A stretch of DNA of 46,959 bases. It comes from Oscillospiraceae bacterium. GTDB taxonomy: Bacteria > Bacillota > Clostridia > Oscillospirales > UBA929. A program made the translations under genes and the position numbers. A model generated the notes under the pieces. It ran no database searches, had not been told where the DNA came from, and worked only from the letters and a program-made list of their open reading frames with translations. Below are positions 16,441-25,203 of the stretch, piece after piece. Numbering within the stretch: the first letter of the stretch is position 1; each line of letters starts with the position of its first letter. The DNA lies in assembly GCA_009782215.1 (NCBI GenBank), contig WRKO01000020.1, forward strand, positions 1-46,959. Reading direction: 5' to 3'.

Positions 16441-17548
16441 ACAACCCTCCTAAAGCTCTGAAATCCTCAAAAAAGCCGGGGTATGATTTGCCCGCGCATT
16501 CCGCGCCGCGGATTGTGACGGCTCCGCCGCACCGCGTCGCGGCTATGGCCAGCGCCATCGCGATTCGGTGGTCGTTATGACTGCTTATGCTGCCGCCGTT
16601 TAAGGTCTGGACGCCTTGAATCACCAGCCCGTCCGGCAATTCAGCAATCCTTGCGCCCAGTCTGTTCAACTCCAGAGTGACGGCGCTCAAGCGGTCGCTT
16701 TCTTTAATCCGCAGGCGTCCGGCGTTGACAATGCGGCTCTCCCCGTCGCGGAAGCAGCACAGAACGGCAAGCGCCGGCACAAGGTCGGGACATTCCCGCA
16801 CATCTATGACGCGGACGCCGTCGCGGATGATGTCCGTCATCACCCGGTCGCCTTGGATGCTGTTTGGATTTAACCCCGCGCAGGTCACCTCCGAGCCCAA
16901 GGCGTTGGCGACCCGCCAAAACGCCGCCGCCGACTCGTCCCCCTCGACGGTGTAACGGCAAGGGCGATAGGCTTGACGGCCCGGGACGGCCCAGCCGTCC
17001 GGCGCGGCGTCAATGCGGACGCCGAACGCGGTCAGCGCTTGCAGGGTCAAATCAACATAGGGCTTGGATTCCAAGGGCGAGGTGAGTGTAATCTCACTCT
17101 CGCCGTCCAGCAGCGGCAGGGCGAACAGCAGTCCGGTGACAAACTGCGAGCTGACGTTGCCCGGCAGGGGGAAGCGTCCCGGCTTGAGCTTGCCGCGCAC
17201 GGCAAAGCCATCTTCCGAGCGCCGCATGTCAAAAAACCTCGCGTAAGGCTCCATCGGCCGCTCAAGCAGCCGCCCGCTCCCGATAAAAAAGGCTTCCTCC
17301 CTGAAAACGAGGGCGAGCGGAATCAAAAACCGCATGGTTGAGCCGGATTCGCGGCAGTTCAGGACGCCGCCGGTTTTAATGCCGTCCAAGCAATCCCGCG
17401 TCGCGGCTATATCGTCGTTTTCGGCAAGGTTTTCAACAACCCCGCCATTTGAAAGGAAGGAGGCTATCAGGGCGCGGTGGGACAGGCTTTTTGACGGCGG
17501 CACCGTCACCTCCCCGCGCAGAAGACCCGGTTGTATCGCAAGCGTCAC
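16424..17548 (-). CDS. aroA: 3-phosphoshikimate 1-carboxyvinyltransferase (EPSP synthase)
   Basis: 374 residues from the GTG at 17548, chosen because GGAGG stands seven bases upstream and the aroB stop ends two bases before it. It joins phosphoenolpyruvate to shikimate 3-phosphate. Signature residues are in PPSKSLSHRALI, ESGSTMRFL, PGNVSSQFVTGLL, ECPDLVPALAVL, LRIKESDRL and HNDHRIAMALA. It is about 50 residues shorter than typical enzymes, mostly in loops; all core motifs are present. Confidence 0.96.
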   Translation of the reverse strand: MTLAIQPGLLRGEVTVPPSKSLSHRALIASFLSNGGVVENLAENDDIAATRDCLDGIKTGGVLNCRESGSTMRFLIPLALVFREEAFFIGSGRLLERPMEPYARFFDMRRSEDGFAVRGKLKPGRFPLPGNVSSQFVTGLLFALPLLDGESEITLTSPLESKPYVDLTLQALTAFGVRIDAAPDGWAVPGRQAYRPCRYTVEGDESAAAFWRVANALGSEVTCAGLNPNSIQGDRVMTDIIRDGVRVIDVRECPDLVPALAVLCCFRDGESRIVNAGRLRIKESDRLSAVTLELNRLGARIAELPDGLVIQGVQTLNGGSISSHNDHRIAMALAIAATRCGGAVTIRGAECAGKSYPGFFEDFRALGGLYEYIR

Positions 17549-17549
17549 G

Positions 17550-18605
17550 TTACACCTCCAAGCCTGACGCAATCACGCTTTCCAGCTCGCCGACCGGGAC
17601 GTCTCTCAAAACGCACCGCCCGATTTCAGCGGGGAAAACCATCGTCAGAACCCCGCCGTCCCGCTTTTTGTCCGACAGGCAGGCGGCGGCAAGCGCGTCC
17701 GCGCCGTACCGGGTACTCACCGGCAGCTCATACCGCCGGAGCATGGCCAAAACCTCCCGCAGACAGTCCTCGCCGCATAGGCCCATTCGGACGGCGGCGC
17801 GGGTTGCTATGGCCATCCCCACGGCGACGGCGCGGCCGTGGGAGGTTTGGTATCCACTTAACAGTTCAATCGCGTGTCCCGCCGTATGGCCGAAGTTCAG
17901 CAGCTTGCGGCGGCCGTGTTCAAATTCGTCCTCGGCGACGATGTCGCGCTTGATTTCCACACAGCGGGCGATAACGTCTTCCAACTGAGCCGGCACGGGC
18001 GTTTCGAGAGCGTCGAACAGCGCCCGGTCGGCGATGATTCCGGTCTTGATGACCTCGGCGCAGCCGTCCAGAAAAACCTCCTGCGGCAGCGTGGACAGCA
18101 GAGAAACGTCGCATATCACGGCGTCCGGCTGATAAAACGCCCCCGCCAAGTTTTTCCCGGCGGCCAAATTAACGGCTGTTTTCCCGCCCACGGAGGAATC
18201 CACCGCCGCCAGCAGGGTGGTGGGGATTTGGGCAAAGCGGACGCCCCTCATATAACACGCTGCGGCAAACCCCGCCAAGTCGCCCGCCACGCCGCCCCCG
18301 AGCGCCACGACGACGTCCGCGCGGCTGAGCTTTTTCTCCGCCAGAAAATCAAGCAGGGAGAGAAAGGTTTCCGCGTTTTTCGACGTTTCGCCGACGGGAA
18401 AGACATATGGCTCCGTGCGATAGCCGTTTTGGGCGAGGGTTTTGGTCAGCCGCCTGCCGTACAGCGCCGCCACGGTTTCGTCGCTCACGACCGCCGCCGT
18501 CTGTCCGTCGGCGGTTTCGCGCAGGAGCGCCCCGGCGGCGTCAAGAAGCCCCTCCCCGATTCGGACGTCGTAGGACTTCGACGCGGAGACGGTGATTGTC
18601 CTCAT
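17550..18605 (-). CDS. aroB: 3-dehydroquinate synthase
   Basis: 351 residues, normal length. It cyclises DAHP to 3-dehydroquinate with NAD and a divalent metal. Motifs include ALGGGVAGDLAGFAA, QIPTTLLAAVDSSVGGKTAVN, and the metal site HAVAVG-like segment in LNFGHTAGHAIE and HGRAVAVGM. The start overlaps the tyrA stop as ATGA. Confidence 0.97.
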   Translation of the reverse strand: MRTITVSASKSYDVRIGEGLLDAAGALLRETADGQTAAVVSDETVAALYGRRLTKTLAQNGYRTEPYVFPVGETSKNAETFLSLLDFLAEKKLSRADVVVALGGGVAGDLAGFAAACYMRGVRFAQIPTTLLAAVDSSVGGKTAVNLAAGKNLAGAFYQPDAVICDVSLLSTLPQEVFLDGCAEVIKTGIIADRALFDALETPVPAQLEDVIARCVEIKRDIVAEDEFEHGRRKLLNFGHTAGHAIELLSGYQTSHGRAVAVGMAIATRAAVRMGLCGEDCLREVLAMLRRYELPVSTRYGADALAAACLSDKKRDGGVLTMVFPAEIGRCVLRDVPVGELESVIASGLEV

Positions 18606-19453
18606 CGGTGGTCCAGCTCCTTTTTCAGCAAGCTGCCTTCTTCCAGCAGCGTTCTCAGTCCATCCCTGTCCCGCGCCGCCAGCGCGTCCCTGTACCGCGC
18701 CACGGAGGCTGTGAAAACGTCCAGCTCATGGATTAAAAAATCCGCGTTTTCCATGCACAGCTCCGCCCACATCTCCGCGTTCAGCCGCGCCACACGCGTC
18801 AAATCCTTATAGCTTCCGGCCGAAAAGCCCTTGTGTCCTTGTGCCGCCGGGCTTTTGATATATGCGTTTGAGACGACGTGCGCCATCTGAGAGCTGAAAG
18901 CAATCATTTCATCATGCTTTTCCGCCGTCGTAACGGTCAGACGCCCGAACCCCGCGGGCTTCAGCAATTCCTCAAGCCGCCCGAACAGAGCCGCGTCGTC
19001 GTAGACCGGCGGTACGAGAATCATCGACGCGCCGCGAAAGAGGTCGGCGCGGCTGTTTTTGAAGCCCGCGTTGTGGCTCCCCGCCATCGGATGCCCCCCG
19101 ACAAAGGTAAACCCGTATTGCGTTGCCAGCGGGACGCACCGCCCGCAGACAGAGCGTTTGACGCCGCAGCAGTCAAACACCACCGCGCCCTTGGCGATTC
19201 CCGGCGCCGCGCTTTCCAGATACGCCGCCGCGTCGCCGGGGTTGACGGCGATAAACAACACGCCGCACAGCCCGAGGGTTTTATCGTCCAGCACGCCGTT
19301 TACCGCGCCGGACAACTGCGCAAACCCCAAAATCGCGTCGTCCCGGTCAAAGCCGTATACCGTATGCCCTTCGCCGCTGTAGGCCTTGGCCAGAGAGCCG
19401 CCAATCAGCCCCAAGCCCACGACCCCGACCGTCAGCCGTCCGCCGTCAACCAT
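18602..19453 (-). CDS. tyrA: Prephenate dehydrogenase
   Basis: 283 residues. An N-terminal NAD(P)-binding fold GVVGLGLIGGSLAKAY leads into the helical dimer domain with GGHPMAGSH, which carries the prephenate-binding His. It oxidatively decarboxylates prephenate to 4-hydroxyphenylpyruvate. There is no C-terminal ACT domain, so feedback inhibition through such a domain is not expected. ATG at 19453 overlaps the aroF end by eight bases. Confidence 0.95.
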   Translation of the reverse strand: MVDGGRLTVGVVGLGLIGGSLAKAYSGEGHTVYGFDRDDAILGFAQLSGAVNGVLDDKTLGLCGVLFIAVNPGDAAAYLESAAPGIAKGAVVFDCCGVKRSVCGRCVPLATQYGFTFVGGHPMAGSHNAGFKNSRADLFRGASMILVPPVYDDAALFGRLEELLKPAGFGRLTVTTAEKHDEMIAFSSQMAHVVSNAYIKSPAAQGHKGFSAGSYKDLTRVARLNAEMWAELCMENADFLIHELDVFTASVARYRDALAARDRDGLRTLLEEGSLLKKELDHR

Positions 19454-20456
19454 CACCAGACATCACCCCGCGTATCCTGCGTACTTTTTCAGCCATATCG
19501 GCAAACTGCTCCGGCGTCAGCGACTGCGCCCCGTCGCACAAGGCGTTGACAGGGTCGTTATGGACTTCAATCATCAGGCCGTGGGCTCCCGCCGCCGCCG
19601 CCGCCATCGCCATAGGCGGCACCAGACGCGCAAGCCCGGACGCGTGGCTGGGGTCTACCACCACCGGCAGATGGGTAAGCTCGCGCAGAATCGGCACCGC
19701 CGAAAGGTCGAGCGTATTGCGCGAGTAAGTTTCAAACGTGCGGATGCCGCGCTCGCAGAGGATGACGTCGCGGTTGCCGCCCGCCATGATATATTCCGCG
19801 CTCATCAGCAGCTCCTGAAGCGTGTTGGCAAGCCCGCGTTTCAGCAATACCGGCTTGCGCGCCATCCCCAACTCCTTGAGCAGCTCTATGTTCTGCATAT
19901 TGCGCGCGCCGACCTGAATGACGTCCACCCTCTCAAACATCGGCAGGTGGTTTGCGTTCATAATTTCGGTGATGATGGGCATCCCGGTTTGCTTCTTCGC
20001 CTCCAGCAGCAGTTCAATGCCGTCGGCGCGCAACCCTTGGAAGTCATAGGGCGAGGTGCGCGGCTTGAACGCGCCGCCGCGCAGGATGGACGCGCCGGAA
20101 GCGCGGACGCTCTTGGCGACGGCAAGAATCTGTTCCTGCGACTCCACGGAGCAAGGCCCCGCGATTAGCTGAAAATGAGGCCCCCCGATTTTCAGCCCGC
20201 CAATGTCCACCACGGTATCCTCCGGGTGAAATTTCCGGTTCGCGTTTTTGAAGGGCTCGCTGATGCGCTTGACGGATTCCACCATCTCCAGCCCTTCCAG
20301 CAGCTCCGTGTCAATTTGGCTCGTATCCCCAATCAAGCCGAGAATGGTGTGCGTCGCCCCTTTGGAAAGGTGGACGCTCAGCCCCCTCCCCTCCAGCCAC
20401 GCGGTCAGACTGTCAATCTGCTCCCGCGTCGCGTCCGCTTTCAATACCGCTACCAT
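19446..20456 (-). CDS. aroF: 3-deoxy-7-phosphoheptulonate synthase, type I-beta with N-terminal ferredoxin-like domain
   Basis: 336 residues. Residues 1-70 form the ferredoxin-like/ACT-like regulatory domain; 95-336 form the TIM barrel with AGPCSVES, RGGAFKPRTSPYDFQG, the metal Cys region and DPSHASG. It condenses phosphoenolpyruvate and erythrose 4-phosphate, the committed step of the aromatic pathway. The N-terminal domain in this subclass mediates feedback control by tyrosine or prephenate; which one applies here cannot be read. It is the first gene of the aromatic operon. Confidence 0.96.
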   Translation of the reverse strand: MVAVLKADATREQIDSLTAWLEGRGLSVHLSKGATHTILGLIGDTSQIDTELLEGLEMVESVKRISEPFKNANRKFHPEDTVVDIGGLKIGGPHFQLIAGPCSVESQEQILAVAKSVRASGASILRGGAFKPRTSPYDFQGLRADGIELLLEAKKQTGMPIITEIMNANHLPMFERVDVIQVGARNMQNIELLKELGMARKPVLLKRGLANTLQELLMSAEYIMAGGNRDVILCERGIRTFETYSRNTLDLSAVPILRELTHLPVVVDPSHASGLARLVPPMAMAAAAAGAHGLMIEVHNDPVNALCDGAQSLTPEQFADMAEKVRRIRGVMSGDG

Positions 20457-20476
20457 GCAAACCGCCTCCTGCCTGT

Positions 20477-20506
20477 CGGGAACATGTTTCCCGCAGGGAC
20501 ATTATA
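20477..20506 (-). promoter_or_regulatory. aro operon promoter and +1 palindrome
   Basis: Minus-strand TATAAT at 20501-20506 with an extended TG gives a strong -10; the -35 is poor and lies near the trpF end. A palindrome with CGGGAA and TTCCCG arms (20477-20493) starts at the likely transcription start. It could be an operator or a 5' stabilising hairpin. The trp transcript may also read through into aroF, since I see no strong terminator between them. Confidence 0.65.
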
Positions 20507-20518
20507 CCATAAATCAAA

Positions 20519-21139
20519 CTATCGTGAACCATCTTTTTTTTCGCCCCGTACCAAACGCACAAAAGCCTCTATTTTTTCCGCGTCCTTCACCCCGTCCGTT
20601 TCCGCGCCACTGCTCACGTCCGCGCAATACGGCGAAAGGGTTCGGACGGCTTCGGCGGCATTTTGAGCCGTAAGCCCGCCGGCCAGAAAATACGGCGGCC
20701 CGTTAAAGCCTTTCAGCAAGCCCCAGTCAAAGGCCCTGCCCGTGCCGCCCCGCCGCACCGAAAGAGTGTCAAACAGCCAATAATCCGCGTTTTCCGGCAG
20801 TGGCGGCAGCGTTTTTCCGACGCCGCCCGCTTTGATGACGGGACACCCGCAACGGTCTTTCAACCGCGCGATATAGGCTTCGTCCTCGTCGCCGTGCAGT
20901 TGCGCCAAGTCAATCACGCCGCCGCGGTAAAGGTGTTCAACAATGTCTGCGTCCCCGTTGACAAAGACGCCCACAGCCTGAATCCGCGAATTCAGCCGCG
21001 CTTTCAGCGCCGCCGCCATTTTTTCGTCTATCCGGCGGCGGCTGGGGGCAAACACAAACCCGACGTAATCCGGCAGAACGCGGTTGACGGCGTCTATATC
21101 CTCCGGCCGCGTCAGGCCGCAAATCTTCACCTTGCTCAT
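20519..21139 (-). CDS. trpF: Phosphoribosylanthranilate isomerase
   Basis: 206 residues from the ATG at 21139, which overlaps the trpC stop as ATGA. N-terminal KVKICGLTRPEDI holds the catalytic Cys, and the Asp partner lies in the later VNGDAD/AQLHGDED region; FLAGGLTAQN is the phosphate-binding end. It isomerises N-(5-phosphoribosyl)anthranilate. Last gene of the trp operon. Confidence 0.96.
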   Translation of the reverse strand: MSKVKICGLTRPEDIDAVNRVLPDYVGFVFAPSRRRIDEKMAAALKARLNSRIQAVGVFVNGDADIVEHLYRGGVIDLAQLHGDEDEAYIARLKDRCGCPVIKAGGVGKTLPPLPENADYWLFDTLSVRRGGTGRAFDWGLLKGFNGPPYFLAGGLTAQNAAEAVRTLSPYCADVSSGAETDGVKDAEKIEAFVRLVRGEKKDGSR

Positions 21140-21918
21140 AACCGGCTCCTCAGCTCCGCCAGCGCCGCTTTTTTGTCCGGCGCGCGCATCAGGGTCTCGC
21201 CGATTAGCGCGGCGCAAGCGCCGGCTTCGTTCGCTCTCCGAACATCCTCCGGCGTCTGGACACCGCTTTCCGAAACAAACAGAATCTCGCGCGGGATTTT
21301 CGGCGCCAGCCGCTCGCTAAGGGAAATATCGACCTCAAACGTCTTTAGATTTCTGTTATTAACGCCGATAATCCTCGCCCCTGCGGCGACCGCCGCATCC
21401 GCCTCGTCCTCGTTATGAACCTCCACCAGACAGGACAAGCCAAGCCGGTCGGCTTCTTTGATGTATTCGGCTATCCGCGCCCGCGTGAGGATGGCGCAAA
21501 TGAGCAGTACCGCGTCCGCGCCGAGACGGGCGGCCTGTTCAATCTGAAACGGGTCTACGGTGAAGTCTTTCCGCAGCAGAGGCGTGTCAACCGCTCTGCG
21601 AATCTCGGAAAGATAACGGTCGTGGCCCAGAAAAAACTCCGGCTCGGTCAGCACCGATATGGCGGCGGCGCCCGCCGCTTCGTAGTCGCGGGCGATATCC
21701 AGATAGGGAAAATCCCCTGCGATGACGCCCTTGGACGGCGACGCCTTCTTCACCTCGCAGATGAAATGGAAACCCGGACGGCGCAGGGCTTGCTCGAACA
21801 GGAACGGCGGGCGGGGGGGCGCGGGGGGCAAAGCGCCGCCCAAGCCGGACAGTCCGGCCTTTTTGTCCCGCTCCACGCGCTCTTTGGTTTTTTCAACGAT
21901 TTTGTCAAGGACGGTCAT
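21136..21918 (-). CDS. trpC: Indole-3-glycerol phosphate synthase
   Basis: 260 residues, a TIM barrel with FICEVKKASPSKG, LTEPEFFLG, LRKDFTVDPFQI and GVNNRNLKTFEVD, the classical catalytic Lys/Glu segments, and VSESGV plus ALIGETLM at the phosphate site. It forms indole-3-glycerol phosphate. It is separate from trpF here. Confidence 0.97.
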   Translation of the reverse strand: MTVLDKIVEKTKERVERDKKAGLSGLGGALPPAPPRPPFLFEQALRRPGFHFICEVKKASPSKGVIAGDFPYLDIARDYEAAGAAAISVLTEPEFFLGHDRYLSEIRRAVDTPLLRKDFTVDPFQIEQAARLGADAVLLICAILTRARIAEYIKEADRLGLSCLVEVHNEDEADAAVAAGARIIGVNNRNLKTFEVDISLSERLAPKIPREILFVSESGVQTPEDVRRANEAGACAALIGETLMRAPDKKAALAELRSRL

Positions 21919-21920
21919 GC

Positions 21921-22931
21921 TTACACCTCGTTTGAGCGGCTGATAAACGCCTCCAGTTTTTTCATCGCCTTTCCGCTGTCTAGCACCTCTTCAACAACCT
22001 TTACGGCGTCGCCGATGGCGCTGTATTTGCCCGTGACATACAGCGCGGCGGCGGCGTTTAAGACGGCCGCGTCGCGTTTCGCCCCTTTATCACCCCTCAG
22101 CACGGCGCGGAGGATTTCGGCGTTTTCGGCGGGCGTGCCGCCGACAAGCTCGGATCTCTCGCACCGTGCGAAGCCAAACTGCTCGGGTGTAATCTCATAT
22201 GTCCGCAGCCAGCCGTCCTTTACCTCGCACAGCGTCGTCGGGGCACTCATGGATATCTCGTCCTGCCCGTCGCTGCCGTGAACCACCATCGCGTTTTTCA
22301 CGCCGAGGTTCATCAGCACCTTCGCCAGCGGTTCCACCAGCTCCCGGTCATAGACGCCCATCAGCTCCATGTTGGCGCCGGCGGGGTTGGTGAGCGGGCC
22401 GATGATGTTGAACACCGTTCGGATGCCCAGCTCGCGGCGGATGGGGGCGACGAACTTCATGGCGATGTGATAGTTTTGCGCGAACATAAAGCAGAGGCCG
22501 ATGCTTTCAAGCAGCTCGGCGCTTTTCTCCGGCGGGATGCCGATGTTGACGCCCACCGCCTCCAAGACGTCCGCGGCGCCGCATTTGCTGGAGGCGGCCC
22601 GGTTTCCGTGCTTCGCCACGGGGACGCCCGCCGCCGCCGTGATGATGGCCGCCGCCGTGGAGATGTTAAACGTATTGGAGTGGTCGCCGCCGGTACCGAC
22701 GATTTCCAGCGCGTTTACGTTGTGCAGCAGGCGCACGCAGTGGGCGCGCATCCCGGACGCGGACGCGGTAATCTCGTCGGTAGTTTCGCCTTTCAGGCTC
22801 AGGGCGGTGAGGTACGCGCTCATTTGAACGGGGGTGGCTTCGCCGGTCATAATCTCGTGCATAACCGCCTCGGCGGTTTCGTAGGACAAATCCTGCTTTT
22901 TGGACAGGGATATGATGGCTTCTCTGATCAT
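21921..22931 (-). CDS. trpD: Anthranilate phosphoribosyltransferase
   Basis: 336 residues from the ATG at 22931 behind AAGGAGG; earlier in-frame codons are not coding. Motifs GTGGDHSNTFNIST (PRPP binding), KHGNRAASSKCGAADVLEA and GPLTNPA mark the family. There is no fused TrpG glutaminase domain, so it acts only on ready-made anthranilate. In this operon it is the first step for which a gene is present, because trpE and trpG are missing. Confidence 0.97.
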   Translation of the reverse strand: MIREAIISLSKKQDLSYETAEAVMHEIMTGEATPVQMSAYLTALSLKGETTDEITASASGMRAHCVRLLHNVNALEIVGTGGDHSNTFNISTAAAIITAAAGVPVAKHGNRAASSKCGAADVLEAVGVNIGIPPEKSAELLESIGLCFMFAQNYHIAMKFVAPIRRELGIRTVFNIIGPLTNPAGANMELMGVYDRELVEPLAKVLMNLGVKNAMVVHGSDGQDEISMSAPTTLCEVKDGWLRTYEITPEQFGFARCERSELVGGTPAENAEILRAVLRGDKGAKRDAAVLNAAAALYVTGKYSAIGDAVKVVEEVLDSGKAMKKLEAFISRSNEV

Positions 22932-23020
22932 AATTGCTGCCTCCTTGAAAATTGAATTTTTCCTTTTCCCGCCGCCGGCGGGGGAGGATTGGGGCCGCGT
23001 CTCCCGCGGGGAGGGGCGCG
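22932..23020 (-). repeat. Gap with GC palindromes between permease gene and trpD
   Basis: The 89-bp gap holds CTCCC-CGC-GGGAG and a CCTCCCCCGCC/GGCGGGGGAGG palindrome. The latter shares its CTCCCCCGC core with the hairpin before glyA. No T-run follows, so it is not an obvious terminator; it could pause or stabilise the operon mRNA. Confidence 0.55.
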
Positions 23021-24439
23021 TCAGCCGAACAGTCCGGCGTTCATCCACATGGGGATGGCGGCAAACAGGGCGAGCATACACGCCGCGAAATACAGCACGC
23101 CGTAAGCGCTCATGTGCTTGCTGTCCCACGCCCTGTCCCCGGCGATGGCGCCGCTCATCATAGCCCATATGTTTTGGTAGGCCATGAAAAACGCGTTGGA
23201 CGGCATGACAAAGACGGCAATCCACACCAGCGGGTCGATAGCGTACGCAGCCTGTATATCCGGGAGGATGGGCACCATGATGGCGATGGTGGGGATGAAA
23301 ATCGCCACATCCACAAACCGCCACAGGAACATGAACGTCATAATGCCGAAGGTAAAGGCCCACGGGCTGCCCGCGATGGGGGCCAGCGCCGGCACGACGA
23401 TTCCGGCAAGCCACTGTGAAATGCCGGTCGCGGTGAAGATGGCGCCGAAGCTGATGGCCATACCGATGAAGACGACCAAGTCCCAGTTGACCCCGGCGTT
23501 GAAGTCCTTGGCTTCCAAGACGCCGAACAGGAAGAACGCGAAGACGGCGGCCAGACATACCCCCGCGTCGGGCAGCCCGTGCAGCCCGCCGGTCAAAAAC
23601 ATCAGGAAAACAGCCGTGAGGATAAGCCCCGCTATCAGCTCCTGCCGGTTCATCTTCGGAAGCGACTGCGTCTTTATGGCCTCGGCCACATCCTTTGAAA
23701 CCGGCTCCTTCGGCTTTAGGATAACCAGACTTCCCGCCGCAATCAGCACGGTGATGATGAGCATGGGCAGAAAAAGCACGCCGAACCAGCTATTGAATGT
23801 CACAACCCCTTCCAGCCCCGGTATCGCGTTGTACATACCCTGAATAATTGGCCCCGCGAGAAGGCCGGACAGCCAGCCCGAGCCGGGGACGAGCGCCATA
23901 GCGAAGGCTGTCAGCAAAATCAGGGAGTTGCCCTTGGAGCCTTTCGGGAGCTTGCACAGCTCGCAGCACTGCAAGGCGATGGGGATGACAATGGCCACCC
24001 GCACGGTGATGGACGGGGTGAGCAGGCTCAGCACGACGCCAATCAGCGTCCACGCGAAGACAAGGCCCGGATAGGACGGCTTGAACAGCTTGACAATCCC
24101 AAGGGCGATGCGTTTGCCCAACCCGGTCTTTTGCAGCGTGAACCCAAAAAACAGCGCCGGAATCAGCGTCCATATCGCCGATTGTGAAAAGCCGGAAAAG
24201 ACGACGGACGGCGCGAGGCCGAGAATCAGGGCGAACATGGCCAAAAACAGCCCGCCCGCGGCGTAGGGCAGATTGAAGGGCTTGAAAATCCAGAGGCCCA
24301 ATGTGATTAGAATCCCGCCCAGCATAATCTGGCCGGTATCGTTCAGCGACGCGGAAAAGGGCTTCCACACCATGATAAAGACCGCAATTAAAGCCATTAG
24401 CCCACTTCCCGCGCAGGATATTTTTGTTTTACTCAGCAT
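23021..24439 (-). CDS. DASS/SLC13-type anion permease inside the trp operon
   Basis: 472 residues from the ATG at 24439, which overlaps the trpA end by seven bases. About twelve hydrophobic segments are visible, with repeated proline- and serine-rich re-entrant segments such as LTPSITVRVAIVIPIA and WRFVDVAIFIPTIA, in the style of divalent-anion:sodium symporters (SLC13/CitT, ion-transporter superfamily). There is no ATPase or PTS partner. The gene lies within the T-box-controlled tryptophan operon, just before trpD, so its substrate is probably an aromatic acid or a tryptophan-related anion. Anthranilate would fit the missing trpE/trpG. The fold assignment is good; the substrate is inference only. 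Confidence 0.85.
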   Translation of the reverse strand: MLSKTKISCAGSGLMALIAVFIMVWKPFSASLNDTGQIMLGGILITLGLWIFKPFNLPYAAGGLFLAMFALILGLAPSVVFSGFSQSAIWTLIPALFFGFTLQKTGLGKRIALGIVKLFKPSYPGLVFAWTLIGVVLSLLTPSITVRVAIVIPIALQCCELCKLPKGSKGNSLILLTAFAMALVPGSGWLSGLLAGPIIQGMYNAIPGLEGVVTFNSWFGVLFLPMLIITVLIAAGSLVILKPKEPVSKDVAEAIKTQSLPKMNRQELIAGLILTAVFLMFLTGGLHGLPDAGVCLAAVFAFFLFGVLEAKDFNAGVNWDLVVFIGMAISFGAIFTATGISQWLAGIVVPALAPIAGSPWAFTFGIMTFMFLWRFVDVAIFIPTIAIMVPILPDIQAAYAIDPLVWIAVFVMPSNAFFMAYQNIWAMMSGAIAGDRAWDSKHMSAYGVLYFAACMLALFAAIPMWMNAGLFG

Positions 24440-25203
24440 TTTGTCACGCTCCTCTTTATGTCCAGGGCGAATTTTCGCACCGGCTCCGCGCAATCGCGCC
24501 CGTGTTCGGCAATGATACGGACGATGGCGCTTCCGACAATGACGCCGTCGGCATAGGCGGCAATCTCGCGCGCCTGCTCCGGCGTGGAAACGCCGAAGCC
24601 CACCGCGCAGGGAATATCGCTGACCCGTTTGGCTTGCTCTATCATGCGGCGCGCGCCGCCGCCCAGTTTGTCCCGCGTCCCGGTGACTCCCAGCGACGAA
24701 ACGCAGTAGAGAAACCCGCTTGACGCCTTGGCGATGCGCGCAATCCGTTCCTCGGAGGTGGGGGCAATCAGCGAAATCAGCTCCAGCCCGCGCGCGGCGC
24801 AGGGGCCGAGCAGCTCCTCCCGCTCCTCAAACGGAAGGTCGGGGACGATAAGCCCGCTGACGCCGCACTCGGCGCAGCGCTGCGTAAACCTGCCGGCGCC
24901 GTAGGCAAACACGGGGTTGTAGTAGGTCATAAACAGGATGGGGACGTCCGCCCGTACGCGTTTTACAAGGTCAAAGAGCTTATCCGCCGTACACCCCGCG
25001 CTTAACGCCCGCTCGCTCGCCGCTTCGATGACCGGGCCTTCGGCGACGGGGTCGGAAAACGGGACGCCGATTTCTATGATGTCCGCCCCCGCTTCGCAAA
25101 GCGCGCGCAGCACCTCCTCCGTCGTCTCCAAGTCCGGGTCGCCGCCCGTGATAAACGGGATGAACGCCGGGCCGCGCGCAAACGCCTCACCGATTTTACT
25201 CAT
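24433..25203 (-). CDS. trpA: Tryptophan synthase alpha chain
   Basis: 256 residues. [10 protein letters not shown] start, catalytic Glu in [16 protein letters not shown] with the Asp further on, [11 protein letters not shown] and [10 protein letters not shown] mark TrpA. It splits indole-3-glycerol phosphate to indole and glyceraldehyde 3-phosphate and channels indole to TrpB. Overlaps the trpB stop by eight bases. Confidence 0.97.
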   Translation of the reverse strand: MSKIGEAFARGPAFIPFITGGDPDLETTEEVLRALCEAGADIIEIGVPFSDPVAEGPVIEAASERALSAGCTADKLFDLVKRVRADVPILFMTYYNPVFAYGAGRFTQRCAECGVSGLIVPDLPFEEREELLGPCAARGLELISLIAPTSEERIARIAKASSGFLYCVSSLGVTGTRDKLGGGARRMIEQAKRVSDIPCAVGFGVSTPEQAREIAAYADGVIVGSAIVRIIAEHGRDCAEPVRKFALDIKRSVTKC

